Of a stretch of 64,000 nucleotides of DNA, positions 7,538 to 15,132 are shown piece by piece. The DNA is from Candidatus Heimdallarchaeota archaeon (GTDB lineage: Archaea > Asgardarchaeota > Heimdallarchaeia > Heimdallarchaeales > Kariarchaeaceae): positions 682,001 through 746,000 of the forward strand of contig JADCLS010000001.1 of assembly GCA_026702845.1 (NCBI GenBank). The letters run 5' to 3'. The notes under the pieces are model-generated. The model was not told where the DNA came from. It was given only the letters and a program-made list of their open reading frames with translations, and made no database searches. How positions within the stretch are numbered: the first letter of the stretch is position 1; the number at the start of each line of letters is the position of its first letter. The position numbers and the translations under genes are program-made.

Positions 7538-8752
7538 ATGAAATCGCAGATTCAGATCAGCATTTTGGTTATCGGTTCTGTTCTTTCCCTTCTGGAATGG
7601 TTCCTCGCCGATGACCCGGATTTTGCGGCTTCAGTATTAATTTTAACCAGTCTACTCACCATTGCCACTCATCTAATTGTGGAGTGGCGATACTACAAAC
7701 GACATGGAGCCGTCATAGCTAGTTCTCAATTTTTAATTCTACCTGGTTTGGCGATGGTGATCACTGATTTTTTCTCATTATTAGGTTCATTGCCCTATTA
7801 TGAAACAGAAGGAATGTTAGAATTGGAGGGAAATGTGATTGCTCTCTTCACCATTCCCTATCTTATTCTTTTCACGGTGATGACACATCGATACTACAAC
7901 AAACGATATACTGGCTTTATTGTAAGAAGGAAAATAATGGGTACGATTACTCTTCCTCTCATTATTCACTCCACAGTTACTGCAATAATTGTGTTAATTG
8001 CTCTAGTTTTTCAATATATAGAACTTTTCAGTTTAATTTTTGTCATCATTTATCTTTATCAAGTTCTTAGTATTCTGGTCATTCCCAGATTTAAGAAGAA
8101 AGAAACACCAGGTCATGATCGAGAACGAAGAGCATATATGGATGCAATAGGACGTACTCCAACAAGAAGACAAAGCATACCTGCATCAAGTAGTACAGAA
8201 CCTGTTCGTCCCTCACAGAGATCTGATCGACGCTCTATCCCCACTCGACCCTCTGGAGGATACAAATCAGTACCAACTCAGAGCAGATCCCAAAAACCCC
8301 AACCTAGTTCAAGAACTCGACAGCCTACAAGCAGACGTACAACAGCTACAAACAGTTCACAGAAACCCACTAACTCCAAAGCACGTTCACAGACCTCAAG
8401 TAAGGAAACATCAAGAAAACCAGCCGCAACCATAGGTGATGGAATTGAGCTCATCTCCCAACCTAAAGCAGTTGCTAGACGAGAAGCACTTGATCAGAAG
8501 TATATACCCAGTGGGAATGTTATCAAAGAGGATCTGAAATGTATGGTCTGTTACCAGGATTTCAGTAAATCATCAAAGAGTATAATCATCCTATGTCCAT
8601 CCTGCAAATATCCTGCCCATGAAGAAGAATTAAACCAGTGGTTACTTGCTAGTCCTCAGTGCCCACGATGTGCCAAAGAAATTAAGAAATCTATTAACAA
8701 CAAATTACGATTGAATGAGAAGGATTATGCCAATCTTATCAATAAATTGTAA
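7538..8752 (+). CDS. Six-TM membrane protein with C-terminal RING-like zinc finger (candidate E3)
   Basis: Candidate membrane-bound E3 ligase acting with the adjacent E2. Residues 1-180 hold about six TM segments. Residues ~185-325 are a disordered Arg/Ser/Pro/Thr-rich basic linker. Residues 335-378 hold a RING-like finger, C335-x2-C338-x14-C353-x2-C356-x4-H361-x13-C375-x2-C378, including NQWL before the last CPRC. Seven ligands are clear; the cysteine expected shortly after the His is Glu (HEEEL). A helical tail follows. GAGGGGAT precedes ATG 7538. The layout (multi-TM head, cytosolic RING tail) recalls eukaryotic ERAD ligases such as Hrd1, though homology of the membrane part is not shown. 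Confidence 0.85.
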   Translation: MKSQIQISILVIGSVLSLLEWFLADDPDFAASVLILTSLLTIATHLIVEWRYYKRHGAVIASSQFLILPGLAMVITDFFSLLGSLPYYETEGMLELEGNVIALFTIPYLILFTVMTHRYYNKRYTGFIVRRKIMGTITLPLIIHSTVTAIIVLIALVFQYIELFSLIFVIIYLYQVLSILVIPRFKKKETPGHDRERRAYMDAIGRTPTRRQSIPASSSTEPVRPSQRSDRRSIPTRPSGGYKSVPTQSRSQKPQPSSRTRQPTSRRTTATNSSQKPTNSKARSQTSSKETSRKPAATIGDGIELISQPKAVARREALDQKYIPSGNVIKEDLKCMVCYQDFSKSSKSIIILCPSCKYPAHEEELNQWLLASPQCPRCAKEIKKSINNKLRLNEKDYANLINKL

Positions 8753-8816
8753 ATATTTGCGAGGAAAGGGTTGATTCTTTCATAACTACTATTAAGCTCT
8801 CGAATAATATCATGGT

Positions 8817-9539
8817 ATGGAAAGAATAGTCCTTTTTGATGTTGATGGTACACTTACCAAACCAAGAAATAAAGTTGACCCGAAGATGCTTGAATTTCTT
8901 GAGAAATTACGTGAAAAAGTAACAATTGGGATTGTTGGTGGGTCGGATTTGGTCAAGATCAAGGAACAAATGGGAGAGGATGTGTTAAATAGATTTACCT
9001 ATGTTTTCTCTGAAAATGGCCTGATGGCACATAAAAATGGTAAATTATTTGCATCACAGAGTTTAAAGGATTATTTGGGTGAAGAGAAATTAAAATCTCT
9101 GATTAATTTTGTTTTAAAATATGTATCTGAACTAGATATACCCATTAAACGAGGAACGTTTATTGAATTTAGGAATGGTATGTTGAATATTTCCCCAATT
9201 GGTAGAAATTGCAGTCAGAAAGAACGAGAGGAGTTCGAAATATATGATTCCAACAATGGGGTCAGAAAATCCATGGTGGCTGTATTGGAAGAAAAATTCA
9301 AGGATTTAGATTTGAAATACTCCATCGGTGGTCAGATTTCATTTGATGTCTTCCCCAAGGGTTGGGATAAAACTTATTGTTTACAGTATCTCAAGGAATT
9401 TGATGAGATATTATTCCTTGGAGACAAAACCTATGAGGGGGGAAATGATTTTGAGATTTATACATCTGATAGAACTGAAGGGATAAGTGTAACCTCTCCT
9501 GATGATACAATTACCATATTGAGCCAACGATTCTTGTAA
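8817..9539 (+). CDS. pmm: Eukaryotic-type phosphomannomutase (PMM2/Sec53-like HAD enzyme)
   Basis: Predicted to convert mannose-6-phosphate to mannose-1-phosphate, the precursor of GDP-mannose and dolichol-type glycans. It matches the PMM1/PMM2 type, not the common archaeal alpha-D-phosphohexomutase. The HAD motif is FDVDGTLT (Asp8 nucleophile, Asp10 acid/base), followed by GGSD (41-44), ENGL, the cap-domain motif [13 protein letters not shown] (118-130), [15 protein letters not shown] (171-185) and [10 protein letters not shown] (202-211). All are diagnostic of eukaryotic PMMs. Length 240 is close to human PMM2 (246). It is about 65 bases downstream of the RING gene on the same strand. The role in surface glycoprotein synthesis is inferred. 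Confidence 0.95.
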   Translation: MERIVLFDVDGTLTKPRNKVDPKMLEFLEKLREKVTIGIVGGSDLVKIKEQMGEDVLNRFTYVFSENGLMAHKNGKLFASQSLKDYLGEEKLKSLINFVLKYVSELDIPIKRGTFIEFRNGMLNISPIGRNCSQKEREEFEIYDSNNGVRKSMVAVLEEKFKDLDLKYSIGGQISFDVFPKGWDKTYCLQYLKEFDEILFLGDKTYEGGNDFEIYTSDRTEGISVTSPDDTITILSQRFL

Positions 9540-9542
9540 TAT

Positions 9543-10451
9543 CTACTTCTTTACCGCAGCAATATAACTCACACCTTCGTGTGATACCTTATTTGAAATT
9601 CTAAATCCCATTTTTGATAATTTGAATTCTAGAAAATCCTTATCAAGGGTTTGGAAATACCCTGATTCGCGTAATCGATTAAGATAATGTTGGATAAAAT
9701 AATGATCTGAATCCGCTGGATCCTCCAGAAAAATAATGACAATTTTTGCATGATCAGAGAGTATATCAAGAGAGCATTTCAGTATGGACTCATATCCGGT
9801 GCTAGTACTTACTAGATTTGCACTGTACATTGGATAGACAATTAGATCGAATTTCTCATTTGGACCCTTAATATAGTAATCATACATTTCATTCGCCGTA
9901 AGCAGATCAAACTTATTAGGTTTTATTATGCTATTTAGGGACTGCATCGTAGAAACAGCTGAGGGGAGAATGGATTCTATCAATACTGAATTGGTCTCGG
10001 TTTCAGGATCAATGATCATGAAGTTGGATATTGTATTAGGATCCATCTCAGCCACATTGAGAATTATCTCTGCTGGGTCATATTTTGGCCTTGGATTAAT
10101 TGATATGGCATGCTGGGTGAAATAATAGAACATGTAGCCTAATAACTTATTTGCGTCCTTTGTAGTTTGAACTGCTAAGGATTTGGGATCATCATTATCT
10201 ATCTGCTCAAAGGTTAGAAGGCCTCTTTTCTCCAATTTGATGAGAGAATTATAGAATGAACCTGTTGATAACTTTTTTAGCGGCCCCAACAATTTATTCA
10301 TATGTTTGTATACATCATATCGTAATATCGCTTCTCTCTGCCCCACGAGAAAATTTAATGTCATCATCTCAATCACTGAAAGATCATATATGTCTAGAAA
10401 GACCAGATTTCGATTTGAAATATCAATTTCAATTTTGGAATCAGCCATCAT
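9543..10451 (-). CDS. Winged-helix (PadR-like) protein with C-terminal Rossmann/methyltransferase-like region
   Basis: Residues ~25-110 look like a PadR-type winged helix: FLVGQREAILRYDVYKHMNK, STGSFYNSLIKLEKRGLLTFEQ (recognition helix and wing). Residues ~120-302 have alternating strands and helices (FMIIDPETE, FDLIVYPMYSA, AKIVIIFLEDP, MGFRISNKVSHEGVSYIAAVKK) that resemble the second half of a SAM-dependent methyltransferase, but the glycine-rich SAM motif is not evident, so it may be a ligand-sensing remnant. GGTGAAAAT precedes tandem ATGs at 10451/10448. It is divergent from the first Arf-like GTPase and could regulate it. The regulatory role is inference. Confidence 0.65.
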   Translation of the reverse strand: MMADSKIEIDISNRNLVFLDIYDLSVIEMMTLNFLVGQREAILRYDVYKHMNKLLGPLKKLSTGSFYNSLIKLEKRGLLTFEQIDNDDPKSLAVQTTKDANKLLGYMFYYFTQHAISINPRPKYDPAEIILNVAEMDPNTISNFMIIDPETETNSVLIESILPSAVSTMQSLNSIIKPNKFDLLTANEMYDYYIKGPNEKFDLIVYPMYSANLVSTSTGYESILKCSLDILSDHAKIVIIFLEDPADSDHYFIQHYLNRLRESGYFQTLDKDFLEFKLSKMGFRISNKVSHEGVSYIAAVKK

Positions 10452-10525
10452 ATTTTCACCTAATTAAAATACTATAATATTATATTTATATTTTACTGTT
10501 ACTTGACTAATTCTTGTATTTTTTA

Positions 10526-10535
10526 TTTGAAATGG
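10526..10535. promoter_or_regulatory. TTTGAAATGG half-site upstream of the first Arf-like GTPase
   Basis: The sequence TTTGAAATGG, about 110 bases before the GTPase start, matches the right half of the palindromic motifs found upstream of 12302 and 13613. A left half is not clear here. It is listed because the same motif recurs across the GTPase island. Confidence 0.25.
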
Positions 10536-10646
10536 TCATCCTATTGAGTTAATTAACTGTAATTTTGCATAATGTTAGTATGCATGTATGATATATTAAC
10601 CTATTATCAGCATAGGATTTAAATCAAATTTCATTTAAAAATAATT

Positions 10647-11210
10647 ATGTCTCCCTCCTTAAAAGATAAGTTTACTAGTAAAGCCGGAAAAGAGATGAAT
10701 ATTGGTGTACTAGGTGCGAGCAGAGTGGGTAAAACCACTCTGATAAGATATCTTGAGACTGGAGAAGTACAGGAAGAGGATACTAGATCAACTTTAGGCT
10801 ATGAGTATAGAGAGAAAGGATTCTATATCGGCTCAATACACTTCAAAATATATGATACAGGTGGACAACCACTTTATGCCAATATTTTTTGGGATATGGT
10901 CGCATCTGAGAGCGATATTATCATTTATGTGCTTGATGCAACAGTGACTAATGAAAATGATCCTGAATTACTGAAATTACATAAGGAGCAATATTTGGAA
11001 TTTTGTGAATTAATTGATAGTGAGAAACCAGTAATCCTTATTTTGAATAAGCTGGATCTGATAGAGCTCAATCCCATCACGCCAAAACATTTGAATAAAT
11101 ATTATCCAATTAAAAAACTGGCTGTTAAGAAATTAGGAGTGGAAACGATTAGTGCAAAGTATGGTACAAATGTGAAAAGTGTTATAGAATGGTTGAGTCA
11201 ACTGATTTAA
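10647..11210 (+). CDS. Arf-like small GTPase
   Basis: Predicted GTP-binding switch of the Arf/Sar-like Asgard group. The motifs are G1 GASRVGKT (23-30), a switch-I Thr near 49 (STLG), G3 DTGGQ (70-74, with Tyr in place of the Trp common before it in Arf), G4 NKLD (134-137) and G5 SAK (169-171). The 18-residue N-terminal extension (MSPSLKDKFTSKAGKEMN) is polar, not the amphipathic helix typical of Arf. No C-terminal prenylation Cys is present. It is followed by a multi-pass membrane protein, the same order as in the second GTPase module at 13613-15963, so both may act at the membrane with a dedicated partner. Confidence 0.92.
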   Translation: MSPSLKDKFTSKAGKEMNIGVLGASRVGKTTLIRYLETGEVQEEDTRSTLGYEYREKGFYIGSIHFKIYDTGGQPLYANIFWDMVASESDIIIYVLDATVTNENDPELLKLHKEQYLEFCELIDSEKPVILILNKLDLIELNPITPKHLNKYYPIKKLAVKKLGVETISAKYGTNVKSVIEWLSQLI

Positions 11211-11308
11211 TATCAAAGAGGGAATTTTATTCAAAATTGTCTAATTGTAAAAAAGTATTTCATCCTTCAATCAGTATAATTTTATAGGAAACAGTTTAGA
11301 TATTCATA

Positions 11309-12106
11309 TTGAATTACCTAGTTGAGTTGTTCCTGGAACCAGAGACTATTTCAACTAGTTATACTGGGTATGTATCGAGTCTGGTAATCCTACTATTTGG
11401 AATACTACATTCATTTTTTATCACCCGTAAGGTGAGGCATATAGCAACATACTTCAAAGATTTTCAAGCTGTTCTCAAGGGTATGTATCGCATACAGATA
11501 GCCTTACTCTTCAGATTCATCATTTCATTTATTGATTACTTAATTTGGTTTTTTACTTTTGGAGAATATTCTCTTAAAGGATTCTTTGAGAGTATGCTAT
11601 GGGTTTTTGTGATGTACTATTTGCTTATGCTTGTTTGGAGGCAGCAACTAATTAATTTTCCGAAAGATCGTGAAGGAAGAAGAAAGCATTTGAGTCGAAC
11701 AATTATCACCTTTATCTTGATTTTGGCAGTTGGATTAACAATAAATGATTTCTACCTAAAATCAGTTAAATTCGAAACGATTATGTATATATTCTTGATT
11801 ATCACATTAATATTTGCTGGGATTTTATTTTTTAGAGAATTCTTAGAAGTCAATAAAGGTATACTCAGAGCTCGATTCATCATGTTAAATTTTCTATTTT
11901 TAACAGGGGCTATTTACATATTGTATACAACTATTTTTTGGAATTTTGTCATGTTAAATAGATTTCCAGATGGAAATATCGATCCGCTCTATCATTCGAT
12001 TGTGTTCATTTTTTACAATATGATCATAATTATTATCTCAATCGAATTCTACTGGTTCATATCTATGCCTAGTTTCATAAAAAAACGAGTTAGCCGTTTA
12101 TCCTGA
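11309..12106 (+). CDS. Seven-TM-like membrane protein, paralogue of the 15133-15963 protein
   Basis: About seven TM segments, with basic loops on the inside (ITRKVRHIATYFKDF, FPKDREGRRKHLSR) and a basic C-terminal tail (FIKKRVSRLS). It aligns by eye with the protein at 15133-15963: a [RK]AR-x2-ML-rich TM start late in the protein, similar final TM pairs and a final I/M-P turn before the basic tail. Both follow an Arf-like GTPase gene. The start used is TTG 11309; no ATG lies before the first TM segment. Function unknown; a receptor-like or scaffold role for the GTPase is only inference. Confidence 0.6.
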   Translation: MNYLVELFLEPETISTSYTGYVSSLVILLFGILHSFFITRKVRHIATYFKDFQAVLKGMYRIQIALLFRFIISFIDYLIWFFTFGEYSLKGFFESMLWVFVMYYLLMLVWRQQLINFPKDREGRRKHLSRTIITFILILAVGLTINDFYLKSVKFETIMYIFLIITLIFAGILFFREFLEVNKGILRARFIMLNFLFLTGAIYILYTTIFWNFVMLNRFPDGNIDPLYHSIVFIFYNMIIIIISIEFYWFISMPSFIKKRVSRLS

Positions 12107-12174
12107 TTTTCAATGCAAACAGAATCTGTTGTAATTGCTTGATAAGGGATTATCGCAGTTAGTCAAAAATGTAT

Positions 12175-12186
12175 TTCAAATTTGAA
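12175..12186. promoter_or_regulatory. TTCAAATTTGAA palindrome
   Basis: A perfect 12-base palindrome in the gap between the first GTPase module and the gene at 12302. Its core is identical to that of the 20-base palindrome at 12271-12290, about 95 bases downstream. Two copies in one leader suggest cooperative binding of a dimeric regulator. Confidence 0.4.
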
Positions 12187-12229
12187 TTGATATTTCAGTA
12201 ATTGTTGGGCACGTTGAAAAAAAGATTTA

Positions 12230-12247
12230 AATATGTGGACACATATT
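12230..12247. promoter_or_regulatory. AATATGTG-GA-CACATATT inverted repeat beside a TATA-like box
   Basis: A perfect inverted repeat with 8-base arms and a 2-base spacer. It overlaps the end of a TTTAAATAT TATA-like element about 65-75 bases before ATG 12302. A similar but weaker ATGTGG-centred repeat (ACTAT...ATAGT, 13546-13562) lies before the second GTPase. This is a likely operator; the regulator is unknown. Confidence 0.4.
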
Positions 12248-12270
12248 ATTATGTAGTGATTATTGAACAA

Positions 12271-12290
12271 TCATTTCAAATTTGAAATGA
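12271..12290. promoter_or_regulatory. Perfect 20-base palindrome TCATTTCAAATTTGAAATGA
   Basis: The 20 bases are identical to their reverse complement and end 11 bases before ATG 12302. Related sequences occur at 12175-12186, 13502-13517 and 13586-13599. Position and repetition point to a regulator-binding site controlling the GTPase island, or to a hairpin over the translation start. Confidence 0.5.
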
Positions 12291-12301
12291 ATGGTGATCG
12301 T

Positions 12302-13096
12302 ATGAAAGTAAAAATATTCTGTGAGAAATGCTCCAAGTATGATGTTTTAGATCTTGAAATAGAGAAAAAGGAAGAGCCAAAGAAAAGTACTTTGCCATTT
12401 GCACTTCCAGTACCGACATCTGGTGGGGATAGTGGCCTTGAGACCCTTTCAATTGTACATTCTGATCATATCCTTGTGGCTGATGTCGATAAGAACGGGG
12501 ACGTGAGAAAATTTAAGATTCTAGATAGAGTGGGTAACAATCTAGAAAAGGATGTGGCTAAGATAGCAAATACGGTCATTAATCATGTTCTGTCCACATC
12601 AATTCAGCCTGCAACTTTTATATTTCTGACAACTTCAAGAAATATCGAAAAAGTATTATTAGGGATTTTCCAGCAAATTCTATTCAATTTACCTAAAAAT
12701 AATGAGGTCCTATCTACTTTATCTGTGTCTAATCATATGGCGATTTTTGAATTAGATAATCTCACCGTTTATGTTGGCCAATGGAAGGAAAAAATTGTTA
12801 ATATCGCAGGATCAAATTCAGTGATTGTACATCACATCACCCAGGATAACTCACCTACAGTGATGGCCAATATTGAACGAATTAAAGAGATGAAAAGCCA
12901 AGCCGAGACCATTCTTATCTTTGATGATAAACTGATAAAAGAGCCAAATGGGAAGAAATTGATTGGTGAAATAATGCTTACATGTTCACCAAAAGCTATT
13001 TTAGACGTATCAAACACCAATAACATCGCTAAAAATATTGAGCGAATAGTTGACATGTATTTACCCAACATGTCTGAATTATCACAATTCATCTGA
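12302..13096 (+). CDS. Hypothetical protein with N-terminal CxxC motif
   Basis: Not recognised. The 264-residue protein begins MKVKIFCEKCSKYDVLDLEIEK, a single CEKC pair too short for a full zinc ribbon unless it pairs with another chain. A Pro/Lys-rich linker follows, then an alpha/beta region with strands LSIVHSDHILVADVD and TFIFLTTS, a TVYVGQW strand, and ETILIFDDKLI. There is no signal peptide or TM segment. ATG 12302 is chosen because GGTGAT precedes it; an upstream in-frame start at 12263 would run through the 20-base palindrome. It is followed 13 bases later by the small gene at 13110, so the two form an operon. Confidence 0.6.
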   Translation: MKVKIFCEKCSKYDVLDLEIEKKEEPKKSTLPFALPVPTSGGDSGLETLSIVHSDHILVADVDKNGDVRKFKILDRVGNNLEKDVAKIANTVINHVLSTSIQPATFIFLTTSRNIEKVLLGIFQQILFNLPKNNEVLSTLSVSNHMAIFELDNLTVYVGQWKEKIVNIAGSNSVIVHHITQDNSPTVMANIERIKEMKSQAETILIFDDKLIKEPNGKKLIGEIMLTCSPKAILDVSNTNNIAKNIERIVDMYLPNMSELSQFI

Positions 13097-13109
13097 GGAG
13101 GAATTAACT

Positions 13110-13370
13110 ATGCAAGTAAACACCTTTACTATTAACCAAGCAAAAATTATCCAGCTAAACGACTACATTATACATTATACTCAAAATACAGAAAATATTC
13201 ATATTTTCAGTTTTGAGAAGGAGGAATTTATTATCATTCCAATATGTGTATTAGGTAAATATCTTGATGAGATAAACCATGAACATAGAGGAGAGATCAT
13301 CACAAGACTTGATAAAATCTGGGCTAGTAGTCAATACCAATTTCACCCTATAACTTATCATCTAAAATAA
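13110..13370 (+). CDS. Small hypothetical protein in the GTPase island
   Basis: An 86-residue soluble protein, not recognised. It has a beta-rich first half (MQVNTFTINQAKIIQLND, IHIFSFEKEEFIIIPI) and a helix (LGKYLDEINHEHRGEIITRLDKIWA). The start is decided by a strong GAGGAGG Shine-Dalgarno seven bases before ATG 13110. An upstream extension to 13050 would overlap the previous gene. Lying between two GTPase modules, it could be a partner of the 12302 protein. Confidence 0.6.
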   Translation: MQVNTFTINQAKIIQLNDYIIHYTQNTENIHIFSFEKEEFIIIPICVLGKYLDEINHEHRGEIITRLDKIWASSQYQFHPITYHLK

Positions 13371-13501
13371 TTTTATAACCTGACCCTGATCGTTAACACT
13401 TTTATGTGAATGAGGAATATCCTATTTTTACCTATATGTAACATTTTATGCTATAATTTTGCAACTAATTAGTTTACATGCACAGATGCAAAAAATTTCC
13501 T

Positions 13502-13517
13502 ATTTCATTTTTGAAAT
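13502..13517. promoter_or_regulatory. ATTTCA-TTTT-TGAAAT inverted repeat
   Basis: Six-base arms with a 4-base spacer, about 95 bases before the second Arf-like GTPase. The right arm continues as TGAAATGG, as at 10526-10535. It is a variant of the 12271-12290 palindrome. Confidence 0.4.
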
Positions 13518-13585
13518 GGTCTTACTTTTGGCATAAATCTTATATACTATGTGGTGTATAGTTAATACATATACCCGTAAGGGAA

Positions 13586-13599
13586 TTTCAAAATTGAAA
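13586..13599. promoter_or_regulatory. TTTCAA-AA-TTGAAA inverted repeat near the GTPase start
   Basis: Six-base arms with a 2-base spacer, ending 13 bases before ATG 13613 and just before the CGAGGAATA ribosome-binding region. The spacing to the start codon is close to that of the palindrome before 12302, which supports a shared regulatory role. Confidence 0.4.
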
Positions 13600-13612
13600 C
13601 GAGGAATATAGT

Positions 13613-14179
13613 ATGTCTTTCTTAAGTAAAATATTTGCCAAGAAACAAAAATCCAGGGATGCAATGATCTCTTTGATCGGTCCATCCAAAGCAGGAAAAA
13701 CAACTCTGGTCAAGTACCTGGAAACAGGAGAAGCTGTCCATGAAGAATTCGGTACCACATTGGGAATCGAGGTAAGAAGAAATTCAGTTGAGATTTCTGG
13801 GTGGAAACTCAACGCAATTGATACAGGAGGTCAGGAACTTTATCAACAAACCTTCTGGGAATTAGCTGTTCAACAAGCAGACGCTGTCATTTTTGTCATA
13901 GATGCCACTGTTCGTGAGTCTTCAAACCCTGAAATTTATGAGGTTTCCAAGAATCAATTTGCCTATGCCCTTGATATTGTTCCAGAAACAGTTCCACTTC
14001 TTGTTCTACTGAATAAGCAGGATCTGATAGATCATGATCCGATGGGGCCCAAAGAGGCTCTTACCATTTTCAATATGGCTCTATTCCAAAACAGGACAGT
14101 AGCTTACCTACCCATTTCTGCCAAGTATGGAGATGGTGTTCAAGATGCCTTAGAATGGCTGATTGATAAGCTGGATTAA
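13613..14179 (+). CDS. Arf-like small GTPase (second copy)
   Basis: Predicted membrane-associated GTP switch. The motifs are G1 GPSKAGKT (23-30), switch-I Thr at 48/49 (GTTLG), G3 DTGGQ (70-74), G4 NKQD (134-137, the Arf form) and G5 SAK (169-171). Residues 1-13 (MSFLSKIFAKKQK) form a short basic amphipathic helix of the kind Arf proteins use for membrane binding; Gly2 myristoylation is absent. It is a paralogue of the 10647 GTPase over the whole length. It heads an apparent operon with a 312-residue unknown protein (12-base gap) and a seven-TM protein (2-base gap). Confidence 0.93.
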   Translation: MSFLSKIFAKKQKSRDAMISLIGPSKAGKTTLVKYLETGEAVHEEFGTTLGIEVRRNSVEISGWKLNAIDTGGQELYQQTFWELAVQQADAVIFVIDATVRESSNPEIYEVSKNQFAYALDIVPETVPLLVLLNKQDLIDHDPMGPKEALTIFNMALFQNRTVAYLPISAKYGDGVQDALEWLIDKLD

Positions 14180-14191
14180 GGGGCATTACCA

Positions 14192-15130
14192 ATGGCAACT
14201 TCTATATCGTCAGTTAAAATGGATTTTTCCAGTTTTATCGAGTACAAAATACCTAATGTTAAGCTCAATTTAATCCTGAGAGAACAGAAAGAAGCATTTC
14301 TTGAGGCAAAAAATGGAGAAGCATTCACTTTCCCCAAGGAGTATGCTGGTCTTATTCCCATGGGTAACCCTCCAGCATATTTTGGTGGCTATTTTATAGA
14401 TAAGGGTCAACTCTATATGTCTGTGTTCAGATCTGTGGATACTGCAGTACATTTATCAGCTTCTGGTGATGCACGAAAGGCAAAAAATCCCACCACCATT
14501 CTAGCAAATATCGAACATCAACTAACAGAGTTTCTCAACAGCTCTACAAATAAACAAAATGAGGTAGAATTGAATATCAGTCTAGATCATGTCAAACCAA
14601 ACAAGGATCTATTAAAAGAGTATAATGATCTTGATAGTATTGTATATTCCATTTTCACACGGAATAAAATCGCTTTGATTGGCAAATACACAGATGCAAT
14701 TGCATTTGTTATGGCCATACTGGAGTACATTCCTGATGAATTTAAGACTCTTATGGGATTCACCTTCAATGTTCCATATATTGATAACCGATCGATTGTG
14801 TTTGCAGGTATCGACAATATATCCGGGTTTGATTTTGAGGGTGAATTGATGCATTACGAGATGAATGAAGCAGCAGTTGTTGATCTTGAGAAGAAAGAAG
14901 CGTACGGTAACTACTCAAGTACATCAACCCGTAAAATTGCAGAGTTGATGAAATCGGGAGGAGATTTATCTGAAATTCATAAAATCGTAGCTCAGATCGT
15001 TGATATGGCTAATAAATCCCTGGATTGCACTGATCCAACTGATTTTGCCAACAAATATTCTTTTGAATATGATGATGCCGATTTGATCTTCACCATGAAG
15101 GAAGTTGGCCAGGAACTAGGGGGTAACTAA
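14192..15130 (+). CDS. Hypothetical GTPase-operon protein
   Basis: Not firmly recognised. The 312-residue soluble protein contains FVMAILEYIPDEFKTLMGFT followed by a strand and a Gly-Ile turn (VFAGI). This is reminiscent of the middle part of GTPase-associated proteins and, more loosely, of DENN-type modules, but the likeness is weak. The N-terminal ~100 residues are alpha/beta (YKIPNVKLNLILREQKEAF, PAYFGGYFIDKGQLYMSVF). The C-terminus ends in LGGN, probably by chance. It lies between an Arf-like GTPase and a seven-TM protein with gaps of 12 and 2 bases, so a GTPase effector or regulator role is the best guess. Confidence 0.6.
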   Translation: MATSISSVKMDFSSFIEYKIPNVKLNLILREQKEAFLEAKNGEAFTFPKEYAGLIPMGNPPAYFGGYFIDKGQLYMSVFRSVDTAVHLSASGDARKAKNPTTILANIEHQLTEFLNSSTNKQNEVELNISLDHVKPNKDLLKEYNDLDSIVYSIFTRNKIALIGKYTDAIAFVMAILEYIPDEFKTLMGFTFNVPYIDNRSIVFAGIDNISGFDFEGELMHYEMNEAAVVDLEKKEAYGNYSSTSTRKIAELMKSGGDLSEIHKIVAQIVDMANKSLDCTDPTDFANKYSFEYDDADLIFTMKEVGQELGGN

Positions 15131-15132
15131 GC

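Noticed and set aside
6031..9539. A ubiquitin or E1 gene in or beside the E2-JAMM-RING cluster
   Set aside because: No open frame near the cluster encodes a beta-grasp protein ending in GG or an E1-like adenylation domain. They are probably encoded elsewhere.
14192..15130. C-terminal LGGN as a ubiquitin-like processing site
   Set aside because: The protein is 312 residues with no ubiquitin-like fold near its end; a single LGG is expected by chance.
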